NCBI GenBank assembly: GCA_018376135.1
Contig: JAHABX010000025.1
Coordinates: 1 to 47,843, forward strand
Direction of reading: 5' to 3'
Origin: Clostridiales bacterium
GTDB lineage: Bacteria; Bacillota; Clostridia; Lachnospirales; Lachnospiraceae
Length of the DNA: 47,843 nucleotides
Numbering within the stretch: position 1 is the stretch's first letter; each line of letters starts with the position of its first letter. The notes under the pieces are model-generated. The model was given only the letters and a program-made list of their open reading frames with translations. It made no database searches and was not told where the DNA came from. The position numbers and the translations under genes are program-made. Of this stretch, positions 16,064-24,465 are shown in pieces.

Positions 16064-16768
16064 CTATGTTGGTGTTCTATATTGAAGTATCATTACTTCC
16101 GTAATAAGTGATTCCTCCCCGCTTTCCACGGGAATGGCATAGGCTCCTGCCGTGTCTGTTACGGAGCGGTAGATCCGCTCCAGCGGTGTGCCTGACCGGA
16201 TCCTGTCCGGCGGCTTTCCCTCCGGCTCCGCCCGGTACTCATTGATGCCCCGCTTCTCCGTCAGGACAAATACGGATGCATCCTTCCCTTTGCCAAGCAC
16301 ATAGGGTCTGCCCAGCAGATTTTCTTTGGTAAAGCCCTGGAAGAACAGCCAGTGGGCTCCTTCCACAGCCCGGTACTCCTTAAAGGTAAGTCCTGTGGGC
16401 TTTGTCCGCTTTGCATACACCTCCACCGGAAATCCCTTTTCTGACTTCTCCACGGCTCCGGTCAGGAGACCGCAGGTATATGGGAAGCTCTTTCCCGGAC
16501 GTCCGTACAGGCGGATATCCGCCACCGGCTCCTCCGGATCCAGAAGCTTTTTCTGTATCAGGACACTGCACGGATAATAATCCGTTCCTTCGATCCACAC
16601 TCTCGTCTCCGGCTCCTGAGGCTCCAGAAAAATGTAAAGCCCCTCTTCCTTCTCCACCGGATGCACCACGCGGTCTCCAATGGAAAACAGGAATTTTTTC
16701 TTCCGGATACACTGTCCTGAGAAATCGTCCGTAAGCCGCAGTACAAATGCAATTTTCATTCTGATCAT
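16064..16768 (-). CDS. Unknown eCIS-locus protein, beta-rich, 234 residues
   Basis: I do not recognise this protein. The N-terminus ('MKIAFVLRLTDDFSGQCI') and the segments 'VWIEGTDYYPCSVLIQKKLL' and 'PVADIRLYGRPGKSFPYTCG' suggest a beta-sandwich or carboxypeptidase-regulatory-like fold. The repeated layout 'G..F..EVYAKRTKPTGLTFK' and a C-terminal 'ESLITEVMILQYRTP' add to that impression. No signal peptide or membrane segment is visible. It sits 13 bases after the cap gene and 11-17 bases before the PAAR-like gene, behind a GGAGG site, so it is probably a particle component or assembly factor. A binding or capping role is guesswork. Confidence 0.7.
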   Translation of the reverse strand: MIRMKIAFVLRLTDDFSGQCIRKKKFLFSIGDRVVHPVEKEEGLYIFLEPQEPETRVWIEGTDYYPCSVLIQKKLLDPEEPVADIRLYGRPGKSFPYTCGLLTGAVEKSEKGFPVEVYAKRTKPTGLTFKEYRAVEGAHWLFFQGFTKENLLGRPYVLGKGKDASVFVLTEKRGINEYRAEPEGKPPDRIRSGTPLERIYRSVTDTAGAYAIPVESGEESLITEVMILQYRTPT

Positions 16769-16781
16769 AGCCTACCTCCGA

Positions 16782-17351
16782 TCAGCGGACATTGCGCTGA
16801 ACTGCATCAAATTCAGCAGCAACCACACGCTTGAAGCTGCGGATCCTTCTCGAAGAGAGAAGCACCGGAGCCACGCTGAAATAGATTCCAAGCTGATACG
16901 GGATCGACAGCACAGACCAGATCTTCGTTTTCTCTTCAAAGCTCAGCGGAAGCAATGTAATGGATGCACTCCCTTCCTCTTCACTGGCTGTCTCATACAG
17001 GATCGCATGATCCATCAGTACCTGAATCACCCTGCCAAGAATCCTCTGCTCATTTTCCGCACTGGACATCAATTGGGATTTGGTATTGATATAAAGTGCG
17101 AAGAACAGATTCAGCGGCTTTGGCGGATACTGTGCCTGATTGCCCCGAAGTCGGATCATATCGATCTGCTGGTACTCTCTGAGTTCCTGAATATCATACA
17201 GGTACAGACCAAGCTGAAAATCCGCATTCTTATCTGTGGGAGAAGCCAGTGCGATGGACTCCGGCGACTGTATCAGCTCCGGGCATATATTCTCACGCAA
17301 AAGCTTCAGCACCTCATTACTCACATCCGAGATGATTGAAAAATCTGCCAT
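16782..17351 (-). CDS. Tail terminator / cap protein, DUF4255 (Afp16/Pvc16-like)
   Basis: The 189-residue protein fits the Pvc16 N-terminal (DUF4255) family: 'IISDVSNEVLKLLRENICPE', the following 'ALASPTDKNADFQLGLYLYD', and 'LNLFFALYINTKSQL' near residue 80. The cap ends the tube and sheath at the distal end and sets particle length together with the tape measure. Here the gene is first among the structural genes, directly after the membrane-protein group (22 bases after the MORN gene), whereas in Afp it is last. The start has a GGAGG-rich upstream region. Length is shorter than Afp16, as in most DUF4255-only caps. Confidence 0.88.
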   Translation of the reverse strand: MADFSIISDVSNEVLKLLRENICPELIQSPESIALASPTDKNADFQLGLYLYDIQELREYQQIDMIRLRGNQAQYPPKPLNLFFALYINTKSQLMSSAENEQRILGRVIQVLMDHAILYETASEEEGSASITLLPLSFEEKTKIWSVLSIPYQLGIYFSVAPVLLSSRRIRSFKRVVAAEFDAVQRNVR

Positions 17352-17373
17352 TTATCCTCTACCTCCTCCCTGG

Positions 17374-19029
17374 TTAATTTTCAACAGTTACAAACATCAG
17401 TGTATTCGGGTCGTCCATCTCATAGCACAGACGGTATCTGACACCATCGACCTCGTATACCTCTTCGTAGATCGCATCCGCCAGATTGATGCCGCTGACC
17501 TCAATGTAGCTGCGGTTCAGCGTGGACAGCTCATATCCTATGGAACTGAAGGCTGTCGGCTGGTTCAGACGCACTCTCTCGATTGCCACACATTCCTGAA
17601 GGGACGCCGCACCGTTTTCCGGCGTCATATCCTCTCCTTCCAGGAAATCCACATCCAGTCCGGAGCGGTAAGTGGATACACCTGTGATATTCACCGCGCT
17701 CATGTCCAGCTTATCCGCTGTCTGCCATTCATCCGATGACAGATAATAATAGATATGGAATATATTTTTGATCGGAAGAGATGCAAGATCTGCATCTTCC
17801 TCAGAGGTCTTATCCTCCTCTTCACTGCCCTCTTCCGTTTCTTCCGTCTCTTCTTCCTCCGAAAGCCTGCTCTCTTCGGTCTCAGTCAGAGTCTCTCCAT
17901 CCTCATCCGGCAGATACCAGACCTCGCCCTCGGACGTGTTCTGCTCTCCCATCCGAAGCTCCACCAGACAGTCCGTCTTCAGGATGATCTGCGCCCGCTC
18001 GAACAAAAGGCTGGTGCCTCCGTCGCTGAAATATACGACCGGAGCTTCCTTGAACATGGTCATCACATCTGCCATGGTACAGCCGAGCAGCGCTTCGTAA
18101 TGAATATCATCCCTTGCAAACTGCCCCTCAAAGAGTGCCTTTCCCGCAGAGGAATACAGGATCCCTGCCCCTTGGGCGCGTCCCATATAGAACTCACCCT
18201 CATACTTTTTAATGCCGCTGTTAAAGTAGCTGATCCCGGCTCCATGGTAAGCGCCGCTCTGGAACTCTCCCTCATAGATCAGAATTCCCTTTTCACTGTA
18301 CAGAACTCCCTCTCCGTTGAATGCGCCGTTTTCAAATTCACCTTCATACTGCACGCTTCCGTCCGGGTAATAGAGCACTCCTCTGCCGGAAAAATTATTT
18401 TCAACAAACTCTCCCGTATACTGAGGCTTGCCGGTGGGGTAATAAAGAGTACCGTTGCCCTCGTAGTGGTTGTTGACAAATGCCCCGCTATAGACCATGG
18501 TTCCGCTCTGGCTCCACAGCGTACCGGCTCCGGTACAGACACCTGCTACAATGTCTCCCGTATAGACCACTTCCCCGTTCGCCGCCCGGATATTTGCCTT
18601 TCCGGTGTATTCCCCCAGCGCCATATCATCGTAATCATAATAGATTGACGTAATCCGGCTCTCCGCTGTGGTCGTATCCGAAACGGGCGGCGCGATCCAG
18701 TTAAAATAGATGAACACTGCCGCACAGGCTCCAAGGATCAGGATGTACACCAGTGCCTTGGATATCCAAAACCGCCCTACGGTAAAATAATCCTCCGGTG
18801 ACTTTGCCTCGCCGGACATGATCTTGCGGACCTTGGCGTTGATCGGAGTCACCAGTTTTGCAGAGATCAGGTTCACATTGAAGAGCTGCTGAACCCGGCG
18901 CATTACCCGCCTAAACGGGTTCATGACTGCTGTCCGCAGTCTTATAAATGCCTTGCCAAAGAGGTTAAAAGCGTAAGAGCCCTGAATCCCTGAAAATATT
19001 CTTTTTATGAACGCAAAGAGACTTTCCAT
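17374..19029 (-). CDS. Membrane-anchored MORN-repeat protein
   Basis: A 551-residue protein. Residues 1-88 are basic and probably cytoplasmic. A single membrane helix covers about 90-112 ('KALVYILILGACAAVFIYF'). Residues ~155-310 hold six to seven MORN-type repeats of ~23 residues with the pattern 'YEGEF..G...G.GVLY..G'. After them comes a domain of ~80 residues, a strongly acidic linker (about 395-430, Glu/Thr/Asp) and a C-terminal ~120-residue domain. By the positive-inside rule the MORN part would be outside the cell. MORN proteins often scaffold membranes or bind partners. It lies between the sensor and the cap gene, so a role as docking or scaffold protein for the machine is plausible but inferred. 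Confidence 0.82.
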   Translation of the reverse strand: MESLFAFIKRIFSGIQGSYAFNLFGKAFIRLRTAVMNPFRRVMRRVQQLFNVNLISAKLVTPINAKVRKIMSGEAKSPEDYFTVGRFWISKALVYILILGACAAVFIYFNWIAPPVSDTTTAESRITSIYYDYDDMALGEYTGKANIRAANGEVVYTGDIVAGVCTGAGTLWSQSGTMVYSGAFVNNHYEGNGTLYYPTGKPQYTGEFVENNFSGRGVLYYPDGSVQYEGEFENGAFNGEGVLYSEKGILIYEGEFQSGAYHGAGISYFNSGIKKYEGEFYMGRAQGAGILYSSAGKALFEGQFARDDIHYEALLGCTMADVMTMFKEAPVVYFSDGGTSLLFERAQIILKTDCLVELRMGEQNTSEGEVWYLPDEDGETLTETEESRLSEEEETEETEEGSEEEDKTSEEDADLASLPIKNIFHIYYYLSSDEWQTADKLDMSAVNITGVSTYRSGLDVDFLEGEDMTPENGAASLQECVAIERVRLNQPTAFSSIGYELSTLNRSYIEVSGINLADAIYEEVYEVDGVRYRLCYEMDDPNTLMFVTVEN

Positions 19030-19054
19030 TACGCTGTTTCCTCCAACCGGTTAC

Positions 19055-21727
19055 TTATTTTCTGTCCTGCAAAGCTTCGCATCGGAATATATAATACTTT
19101 GCAGCCATGTCCTGCTGATTCTCCCGAAGTACCATGGCATACAGATTCTTCGCTTCGTAGTAATAGCCCTTTTCGTAAAGCTCCATCGCTTTGTCGAACG
19201 CGTGCTGCGTCTGCTTCATCAGACGGATCTGCTCTACGCTTCTGTCGTCGTATACATCATAGAGCCCCACATCCAGCTCATCAATCTGAAGATACCCGAT
19301 ATAACGGTGGGCATAGGATGTGCTGTTCACAATGTTCCGGTAAGCCGTTGAGGTGACCAGAAGTCTGCTTCCCATATTCCGAAGCAGCTTTCCGCTGGAC
19401 AAAAGCTTCTCAAATTCCGGTGCGAGAACCACCGGGATATAACGCTCCTCATCTCCGCAGATACCGAAATATACATCCGTCTGATCCATAACGAATACCA
19501 CATCCAGCTGTTCCTCTTCTCCGTAAAGCTTATTATCCGCATCGATCCGCGCCAGAATCGTCAGCGCAGTTACGATAGCAGAATCCGCTCCGTTCTGACA
19601 GATCAGCATGATACTCTGCAGATTCGCGTCATCCACAATGGCAATGACTCCGTTCTGCTGTGTGAACCGGTTCACCGTATTGAAGAAACGGTTCGTCAGC
19701 GCCTCCGTCTTGTCAAGGGGCAGCGTTTCCTCCGAGTACAGACGAATATTCAGTACGGCAAAGCTGCCCTGCACATTGCTTCCCAGGGTAAGGGATGCAA
19801 GATTGTCGGTTCCCAGAAGCCCGATGATGCTGGGCGGCACGAACCGGTAATAGGTGGCGCTCATACGCTCCAGGTTCAGAATCTGCACATCAATGTCATC
19901 TGCCATCTTATTGAATACATGTGCGATTCCCGTCAGCTCATCCTCCGAGGTGCTGCGGATACGGATACTTCTGTCTCCGTCTGCAAAAAGCTGCATCTCT
20001 CGCTTGATCTCTCCCAGCGGCGCCAGGATCTGATAGAACAGAACCATCAGCACCACCATGACAATGATCAGGAACGCAGCACTGACAATTGCAAAATCCT
20101 TAATATAGGTAGAAGTATAGGCTGCGATATTGGAGGTGTAGATACCGGTCTCCAGAAGATAGACCAGTTCTCCTGCCAGTCCTCCAATGGGCGTTACACA
20201 TACCAGACGCTCTCCCAGCTGATCCTGGATCGTTCCTGTGACTGACTGTCCGGTCAGCGCTGCCTTCCGGTACAGCTCGCCCGCCGACCGGTTCATCAGA
20301 ATGTCCATGGGGTAAAAACACGGGCTGTTGGCATCCACCACCACGTAAAGATCACCCTTCTCGTAGTAGACTGCTCTGGTATAGAGGTCTCTGGTTGCCA
20401 TCTGCTGACTTAAATATGTATATGCCTCCCCTGTATAATCGTAGGGATATTCAATCTCATTGAAGGAATCTGCTCCGAACAGCGCCGCCAGCATATTTCC
20501 CTCATCCACTGCCTGCTTTACAAAGTTCTCATGGATAGCGTCCTTATAATACTGATAGGAAATCACTCCGAACAGTGCCATAGTCACCACCATCAGAGGG
20601 ATCGTCGCACTGACCAGACGCTCCATGATCGTGTGTCCGCCCCGGATACTGGAGATAAATACCACCAGCAGAAGGAACACCACCAGAACCACTGCCATGT
20701 AGAAAAGCCATCTGAGCACAAAAAACTTCAGTATGGTAAGGCTTCCGTAGGTCAGCTTATCCACCGTATAACCCACGCCGTCCTTTGCGGTCAGCAGTGC
20801 AAAGGAATCCTCTGCATGATTCTCCACCAGCGCGGTAAAGCTGTTCAGGCTGGACATGGACATTGCCGCCACATCTCCCGGCGTGTAGATACTGGAGCCT
20901 CCGAATGGACTGTTGCCGTCCAGAACCCGTTCCTCTTCTCCGGTAGCAAGATCCAGCCGGAGAATATCTCCCGACTCCTGCTCTCCCAGATAGATGTAGC
21001 CGCTCTCCGCATATGCGATCCAGGACGGATACATCAGAACCTCCAGCGTACGTGCCGGGTAGACCTCCTGTACCTTCTCTTCATCGGCACAGAAGATCTT
21101 GCCGGAATCTGAGATATAGACCAGATCGGTACTGTTGCCGATCGCCTGATAGATGCCTTCTCCGCTCTTCAGCGGATAGGTCCTGGTATTCTTCAGAGAT
21201 AAGGTATCACTGAGTACCGAACCGAACTCATAATTTCTCCGGACAGCAGTGGTCTCATAAGGATCCGTCCCGATCAGGGTCACCGTATCTCCGGAGGCAT
21301 TCAGCCATCCATAACGATAGTCCTCTTCGCCTGACAGATCAAAGACCTTCTGTGTCCTGGCGAAAATTCCCTTAAAGTTCAGGACCATCAGCTCCTGTCC
21401 CAGCAGGGTTCCGTCATAACGGTCCACCCGGTTGCGCAGAACATAAACATAATCTCCGCTGGAAGCCATGTCCTTCACATTATACATATGCTCCTTCTCC
21501 CGGGTACTGAACTGAACGGACTGCTCCACCTTACCGTACTGCCCGATCCTTCCGATCACCGTGTCAGAGCCCTCATACCAGCTTACGATACTGCTGCCGT
21601 CCGCCCTTGTGCTGATATCCAGAAGAGAATCCAACGGAACCGTACTCCTCTGCAGGCTCTGGTAGCCTGCCACGATCCCTGCTGCGATCAGAAACAGCAG
21701 CAATAATCTTCTCAATACTTTATTCAT
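19055..21727 (-). CDS. Membrane sensor: propeller-like ectodomain, HAMP and degenerate cyclase-like domain
   Basis: An 890-residue membrane protein. Hydrophobic helices are at about 7-24, 336-360, 370-392 and 545-567. Residues ~35-330 look like a beta-propeller ('GDYVYVLRNRVDRYDG', 'SGYIYLGEQESGDILRLDLA'). Residues ~395-540 resemble an extracellular Cache-like domain. A HAMP-like segment (about 568-620, 'ILAPLGEIKREMQLFADGD') leads to 'YYRFVPPSIIGLLG', the usual entry of class III nucleotide cyclases, and a domain to ~840. The last 45 residues are TPR-like. The first metal site reads 'VLNIRLYS', with Asn in place of the usual Asp, so catalysis is doubtful. It probably senses an external signal and transmits it to the machine. 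The start ATG at 21727 gives a short basic N-terminus before the first helix. Confidence 0.78.
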   Translation of the reverse strand: MNKVLRRLLLLFLIAAGIVAGYQSLQRSTVPLDSLLDISTRADGSSIVSWYEGSDTVIGRIGQYGKVEQSVQFSTREKEHMYNVKDMASSGDYVYVLRNRVDRYDGTLLGQELMVLNFKGIFARTQKVFDLSGEEDYRYGWLNASGDTVTLIGTDPYETTAVRRNYEFGSVLSDTLSLKNTRTYPLKSGEGIYQAIGNSTDLVYISDSGKIFCADEEKVQEVYPARTLEVLMYPSWIAYAESGYIYLGEQESGDILRLDLATGEEERVLDGNSPFGGSSIYTPGDVAAMSMSSLNSFTALVENHAEDSFALLTAKDGVGYTVDKLTYGSLTILKFFVLRWLFYMAVVLVVFLLLVVFISSIRGGHTIMERLVSATIPLMVVTMALFGVISYQYYKDAIHENFVKQAVDEGNMLAALFGADSFNEIEYPYDYTGEAYTYLSQQMATRDLYTRAVYYEKGDLYVVVDANSPCFYPMDILMNRSAGELYRKAALTGQSVTGTIQDQLGERLVCVTPIGGLAGELVYLLETGIYTSNIAAYTSTYIKDFAIVSAAFLIIVMVVLMVLFYQILAPLGEIKREMQLFADGDRSIRIRSTSEDELTGIAHVFNKMADDIDVQILNLERMSATYYRFVPPSIIGLLGTDNLASLTLGSNVQGSFAVLNIRLYSEETLPLDKTEALTNRFFNTVNRFTQQNGVIAIVDDANLQSIMLICQNGADSAIVTALTILARIDADNKLYGEEEQLDVVFVMDQTDVYFGICGDEERYIPVVLAPEFEKLLSSGKLLRNMGSRLLVTSTAYRNIVNSTSYAHRYIGYLQIDELDVGLYDVYDDRSVEQIRLMKQTQHAFDKAMELYEKGYYYEAKNLYAMVLRENQQDMAAKYYIFRCEALQDRK

Positions 21728-21756
21728 AGGTATCCATCCCCGTCTTTCTCCTCTGA

Positions 21757-22665
21757 TTATTCTTCATCGCCCAGATAAACACTGCCGATATATTCAATAC
21801 CATAATAGCTCACATTGTTCTCATAAGCCTTACGTATCCTCCAGCGGCTGTGGATCTGCACCGCCGCATAGATCAGCGTCACTGTGACCAGAATCGTCAG
21901 GAACGCCGTCATGGAATTCCTGAACAGGAAATTCTTCACCCGGCGAAACCGGCTCCGGAACCACCAGAGGATCCCTCTCATCTCTACCGGCTTATCCGGC
22001 ATGGTACGGATCGTGGAGATCATATGTCCCATGGACGAAAATCCCGTAGTCCTCATCTTCAGCCAGAACAGCCGGAGTGCGTCCGGATACTGCTCCGGAG
22101 AATCATATCTCCCCTTGTAGTTCAGCTCCAGGATCCCGAACACGGTCTTTGCCACCGCGTCCATATAACTCTTCTCGTCCACATCCTGCTCGATCCGGGA
22201 AAAATCCAGGAAATAATTGAACTGCACATCTCCGTCCTTGGTCAGGTTGATATTCCTCTCATCCAAAAGGAGCATCCCCACACCGGAACCTGCGCCGCAC
22301 TCTGCACATGCGGTGATCAGATTCAGAGCTGCCCGCCTGCAGTCTGAAAACTCCGACAGGTAAACACCCCCAAGAAGGGACAACAGGTTCTCATGGTAAT
22401 AGCGGAATACCAGATTCAGGCGGTTCTCATAGATAAAGGAGCCGATGAAGTCCCTGTTGGAGAAAAACAGTCTCTCCGTATTCAGTTTTTCAGTAACGAT
22501 CTTCCGGTACCCTGTATCACGGATGCTGATCATCGTATAAAATACACCCGTGTTCTTCAAAAGGTCTGTGCATACATAGACATCATTGACATCATTCTGC
22601 AGTACAGTCCGGACGATCTCCAGTTCCATATTCAATGCTGGAAACATCAGCTTCACCTGCTCCAT
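21757..22665 (-). CDS. Putative pseudokinase with C-terminal membrane helix
   Basis: A 302-residue protein. Residues 1-220 look like a degenerate protein-kinase fold: a five-strand-like N-terminal part, then a segment at about 131-155 ('MLLLDERNINLTKDGDVQFN' followed by 'YFLDFS') that resembles a catalytic loop plus DFG. The catalytic Asp of HRD and a clear ATP-binding lysine are not evident. A membrane helix lies at ~252-269 behind a very basic stretch ('RSRFRRVKNFLFR'), so the kinase-like part should be cytoplasmic with a short external tail. It lies between the YYYGKLLT gene and the sensor gene. No clear ribosome site precedes the ATG. Kinase ancestry is my reading of weak motifs. Confidence 0.62.
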   Translation of the reverse strand: MEQVKLMFPALNMELEIVRTVLQNDVNDVYVCTDLLKNTGVFYTMISIRDTGYRKIVTEKLNTERLFFSNRDFIGSFIYENRLNLVFRYYHENLLSLLGGVYLSEFSDCRRAALNLITACAECGAGSGVGMLLLDERNINLTKDGDVQFNYFLDFSRIEQDVDEKSYMDAVAKTVFGILELNYKGRYDSPEQYPDALRLFWLKMRTTGFSSMGHMISTIRTMPDKPVEMRGILWWFRSRFRRVKNFLFRNSMTAFLTILVTVTLIYAAVQIHSRWRIRKAYENNVSYYGIEYIGSVYLGDEE

Positions 22666-22674
22666 CGTTATTTG

Positions 22675-24465
22675 TTACGATTCTTCCGTCTTCTTCTGCG
22701 ATACGATAATAAACGCATGTGTGAAGATCTCGGGATCACTCAGGGACTCTGCCTTGATCTCATAGACACCTTCCTGTGCCGGCGCCGTGTACATACCGCT
22801 GTTATCGATCTTGCCGCCCTCCGGATCAAGCAGCGTATAGGAGAGCGCCTCCTCCGGCATATTAATAAATACCGGGTTGATATGGATGCTTCCCTTCGGA
22901 GGAAGAACAATGGTATCCGGCTGGATCATGATACAGCCCTTCTGCTCCTTCAGACTGTACACTCTCTGCTCCAGATCCTCCGGCTTAAATGCATACCAGC
23001 GGATACGAAGACCGATCTTGCCCATCTTGACCTTCGGACGGACACCCACAATAAAGGTTCCGCGGTCCGGAAGGATCTTCACTGCCTGATCAAGCTGAAA
23101 GACCTTCTCATCTGTCACCGTACTGTCTGCGGCAAAGATACTGCCGTCGCCGAGAATAATGGATTCTCTGTCGCTTCTGGTCGCCGGATCCCGGCTGATA
23201 TATTCGATACCGATCTCCACATAGACCGGACCATTGCCCAGTCCGTGCATGATCTCATCGGAAAAATAAACTCTTCCGCTCTCACCGCCGCTGCCAAGGG
23301 ACATCTCAAATACACCGCTGGAATTGGTGCGGGTACCGCGCTCTGCGCTTCTGGTTCCCTGACTCTGACTGCTAACCGTCCGGATCTGTTCTGCCGCTCC
23401 CACGCCCTGGACAGGGCTGATATATTCATGCAGACGCTCCAGCAGCATCAGCTGCTCCGTACTGCATACATACTGATCATAAGGAGACCGCTCCACATGA
23501 TCGATCAGTGTATGGTTATCGGAACGGATCAGATGGATCTGCGCGATCAAAAGCTTCTCATCATATTTTCTGTCCAGATCCACATCCAGCGTACCCGTAT
23601 AGCTGTTCTTATTCACATAGTCCAGAACCGTACCGAATACCGGAGTGACCATCATCACTGCATCCTGTGCCTCTTCCTTCACACCGGACTTGCGGATCTC
23701 CAGATTCTTCAGGTGGACCGCCACATCCTCATTGCCGAAGATATAATCCTCGGGGCGGAAGGACGCCTCCAGAACAAGCACCTCTCCGTATTCCTGGCTG
23801 ATATTATCTGCTCTTACTTCTGTGCGCTCTGCCACCATACCCTCGGAGGATACCTGACAGGAAAAGGAACAGATGCACGGCATATGACTGCGCTTGCGGA
23901 TCTCGATCCTTCCCTTCAGAAGCATATTCGGAACAATGAAGGTGGGAAGATACTGGGTGATGCAGATATCCTCATCCTCATACAGTACCTTTGCGGCAAT
24001 ATACCGGTCCGCTCTCTTCTCCTCCCGCACACAGTCCCTGCTGTCCTGCAGGAACAGACGGTAGCCTTCTCTCAGACGGTTATATTTCTTTCCGTCGCTG
24101 TCCGCCTCCATAACTGCATAGACAGGATCCGTCTGCTCTTCCTCGTAGGCAATTCCCAGGCAGACCGTGCCGGTCTTTACATCCCGGTATCCCTCAATGG
24201 TGGAGAGCTTGATCACCTGCGTCCTGGGGACAACGATCTCCCGTCCGCTGGCGTCCAGCGCCATGCCGGACTGTAGGATGATGGAAGAATCATCTGCAGC
24301 CACCACATCCATTCCGTAGACGATCCCGAAGCCGTGAAGGGTACGGTTGATCAGCCTGCGCTTGTCATTCATATAGCCCTGCTCACCCTGAAAATCCCTG
24401 GATGTCAGAAGCTTTCCATAATAGTAATTGTTTCGCTCGAATGCGTAATATTTCCGGTTAAGCAT
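22675..24465 (-). CDS. eCIS-associated protein with YYYGKLLT N-terminal domain
   Basis: The 596-residue protein starts with the pattern 'NNYYYGKLLTSRDFQGEQ' and 'KRRLINRTLHGFGIVYGMDV', which I remember from large proteins encoded in eCIS and tail-like loci. Their function is not established to my knowledge. The middle is beta-rich and unrecognised. The C-terminal ~80 residues look like a bacterial Ig-like domain ('YTLLDPEGGKIDNSGMYTAP'). There is no signal peptide, unlike the two genes before it, so it is probably a cytoplasmic or particle component. Its ATG overlaps the end of the second giant gene by eight bases. A role at the particle exterior (adhesion or attachment to the surface proteins) is inferred from the Ig-like domain and position. 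Confidence 0.7.
   Translation of the reverse strand: MLNRKYYAFERNNYYYGKLLTSRDFQGEQGYMNDKRRLINRTLHGFGIVYGMDVVAADDSSIILQSGMALDASGREIVVPRTQVIKLSTIEGYRDVKTGTVCLGIAYEEEQTDPVYAVMEADSDGKKYNRLREGYRLFLQDSRDCVREEKRADRYIAAKVLYEDEDICITQYLPTFIVPNMLLKGRIEIRKRSHMPCICSFSCQVSSEGMVAERTEVRADNISQEYGEVLVLEASFRPEDYIFGNEDVAVHLKNLEIRKSGVKEEAQDAVMMVTPVFGTVLDYVNKNSYTGTLDVDLDRKYDEKLLIAQIHLIRSDNHTLIDHVERSPYDQYVCSTEQLMLLERLHEYISPVQGVGAAEQIRTVSSQSQGTRSAERGTRTNSSGVFEMSLGSGGESGRVYFSDEIMHGLGNGPVYVEIGIEYISRDPATRSDRESIILGDGSIFAADSTVTDEKVFQLDQAVKILPDRGTFIVGVRPKVKMGKIGLRIRWYAFKPEDLEQRVYSLKEQKGCIMIQPDTIVLPPKGSIHINPVFINMPEEALSYTLLDPEGGKIDNSGMYTAPAQEGVYEIKAESLSDPEIFTHAFIIVSQKKTEES

Noticed and set aside
22393..24276. Long plus-strand open frame (627 codons) opposite the YYYGKLLT gene, and similar ones such as 3275-4984
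   Set aside because: They lie antisense to genes with recognisable domains, show odd composition (rich in Arg, His, Leu, Ile) and no ribosome-site pattern. They are shadows of the minus-strand genes.
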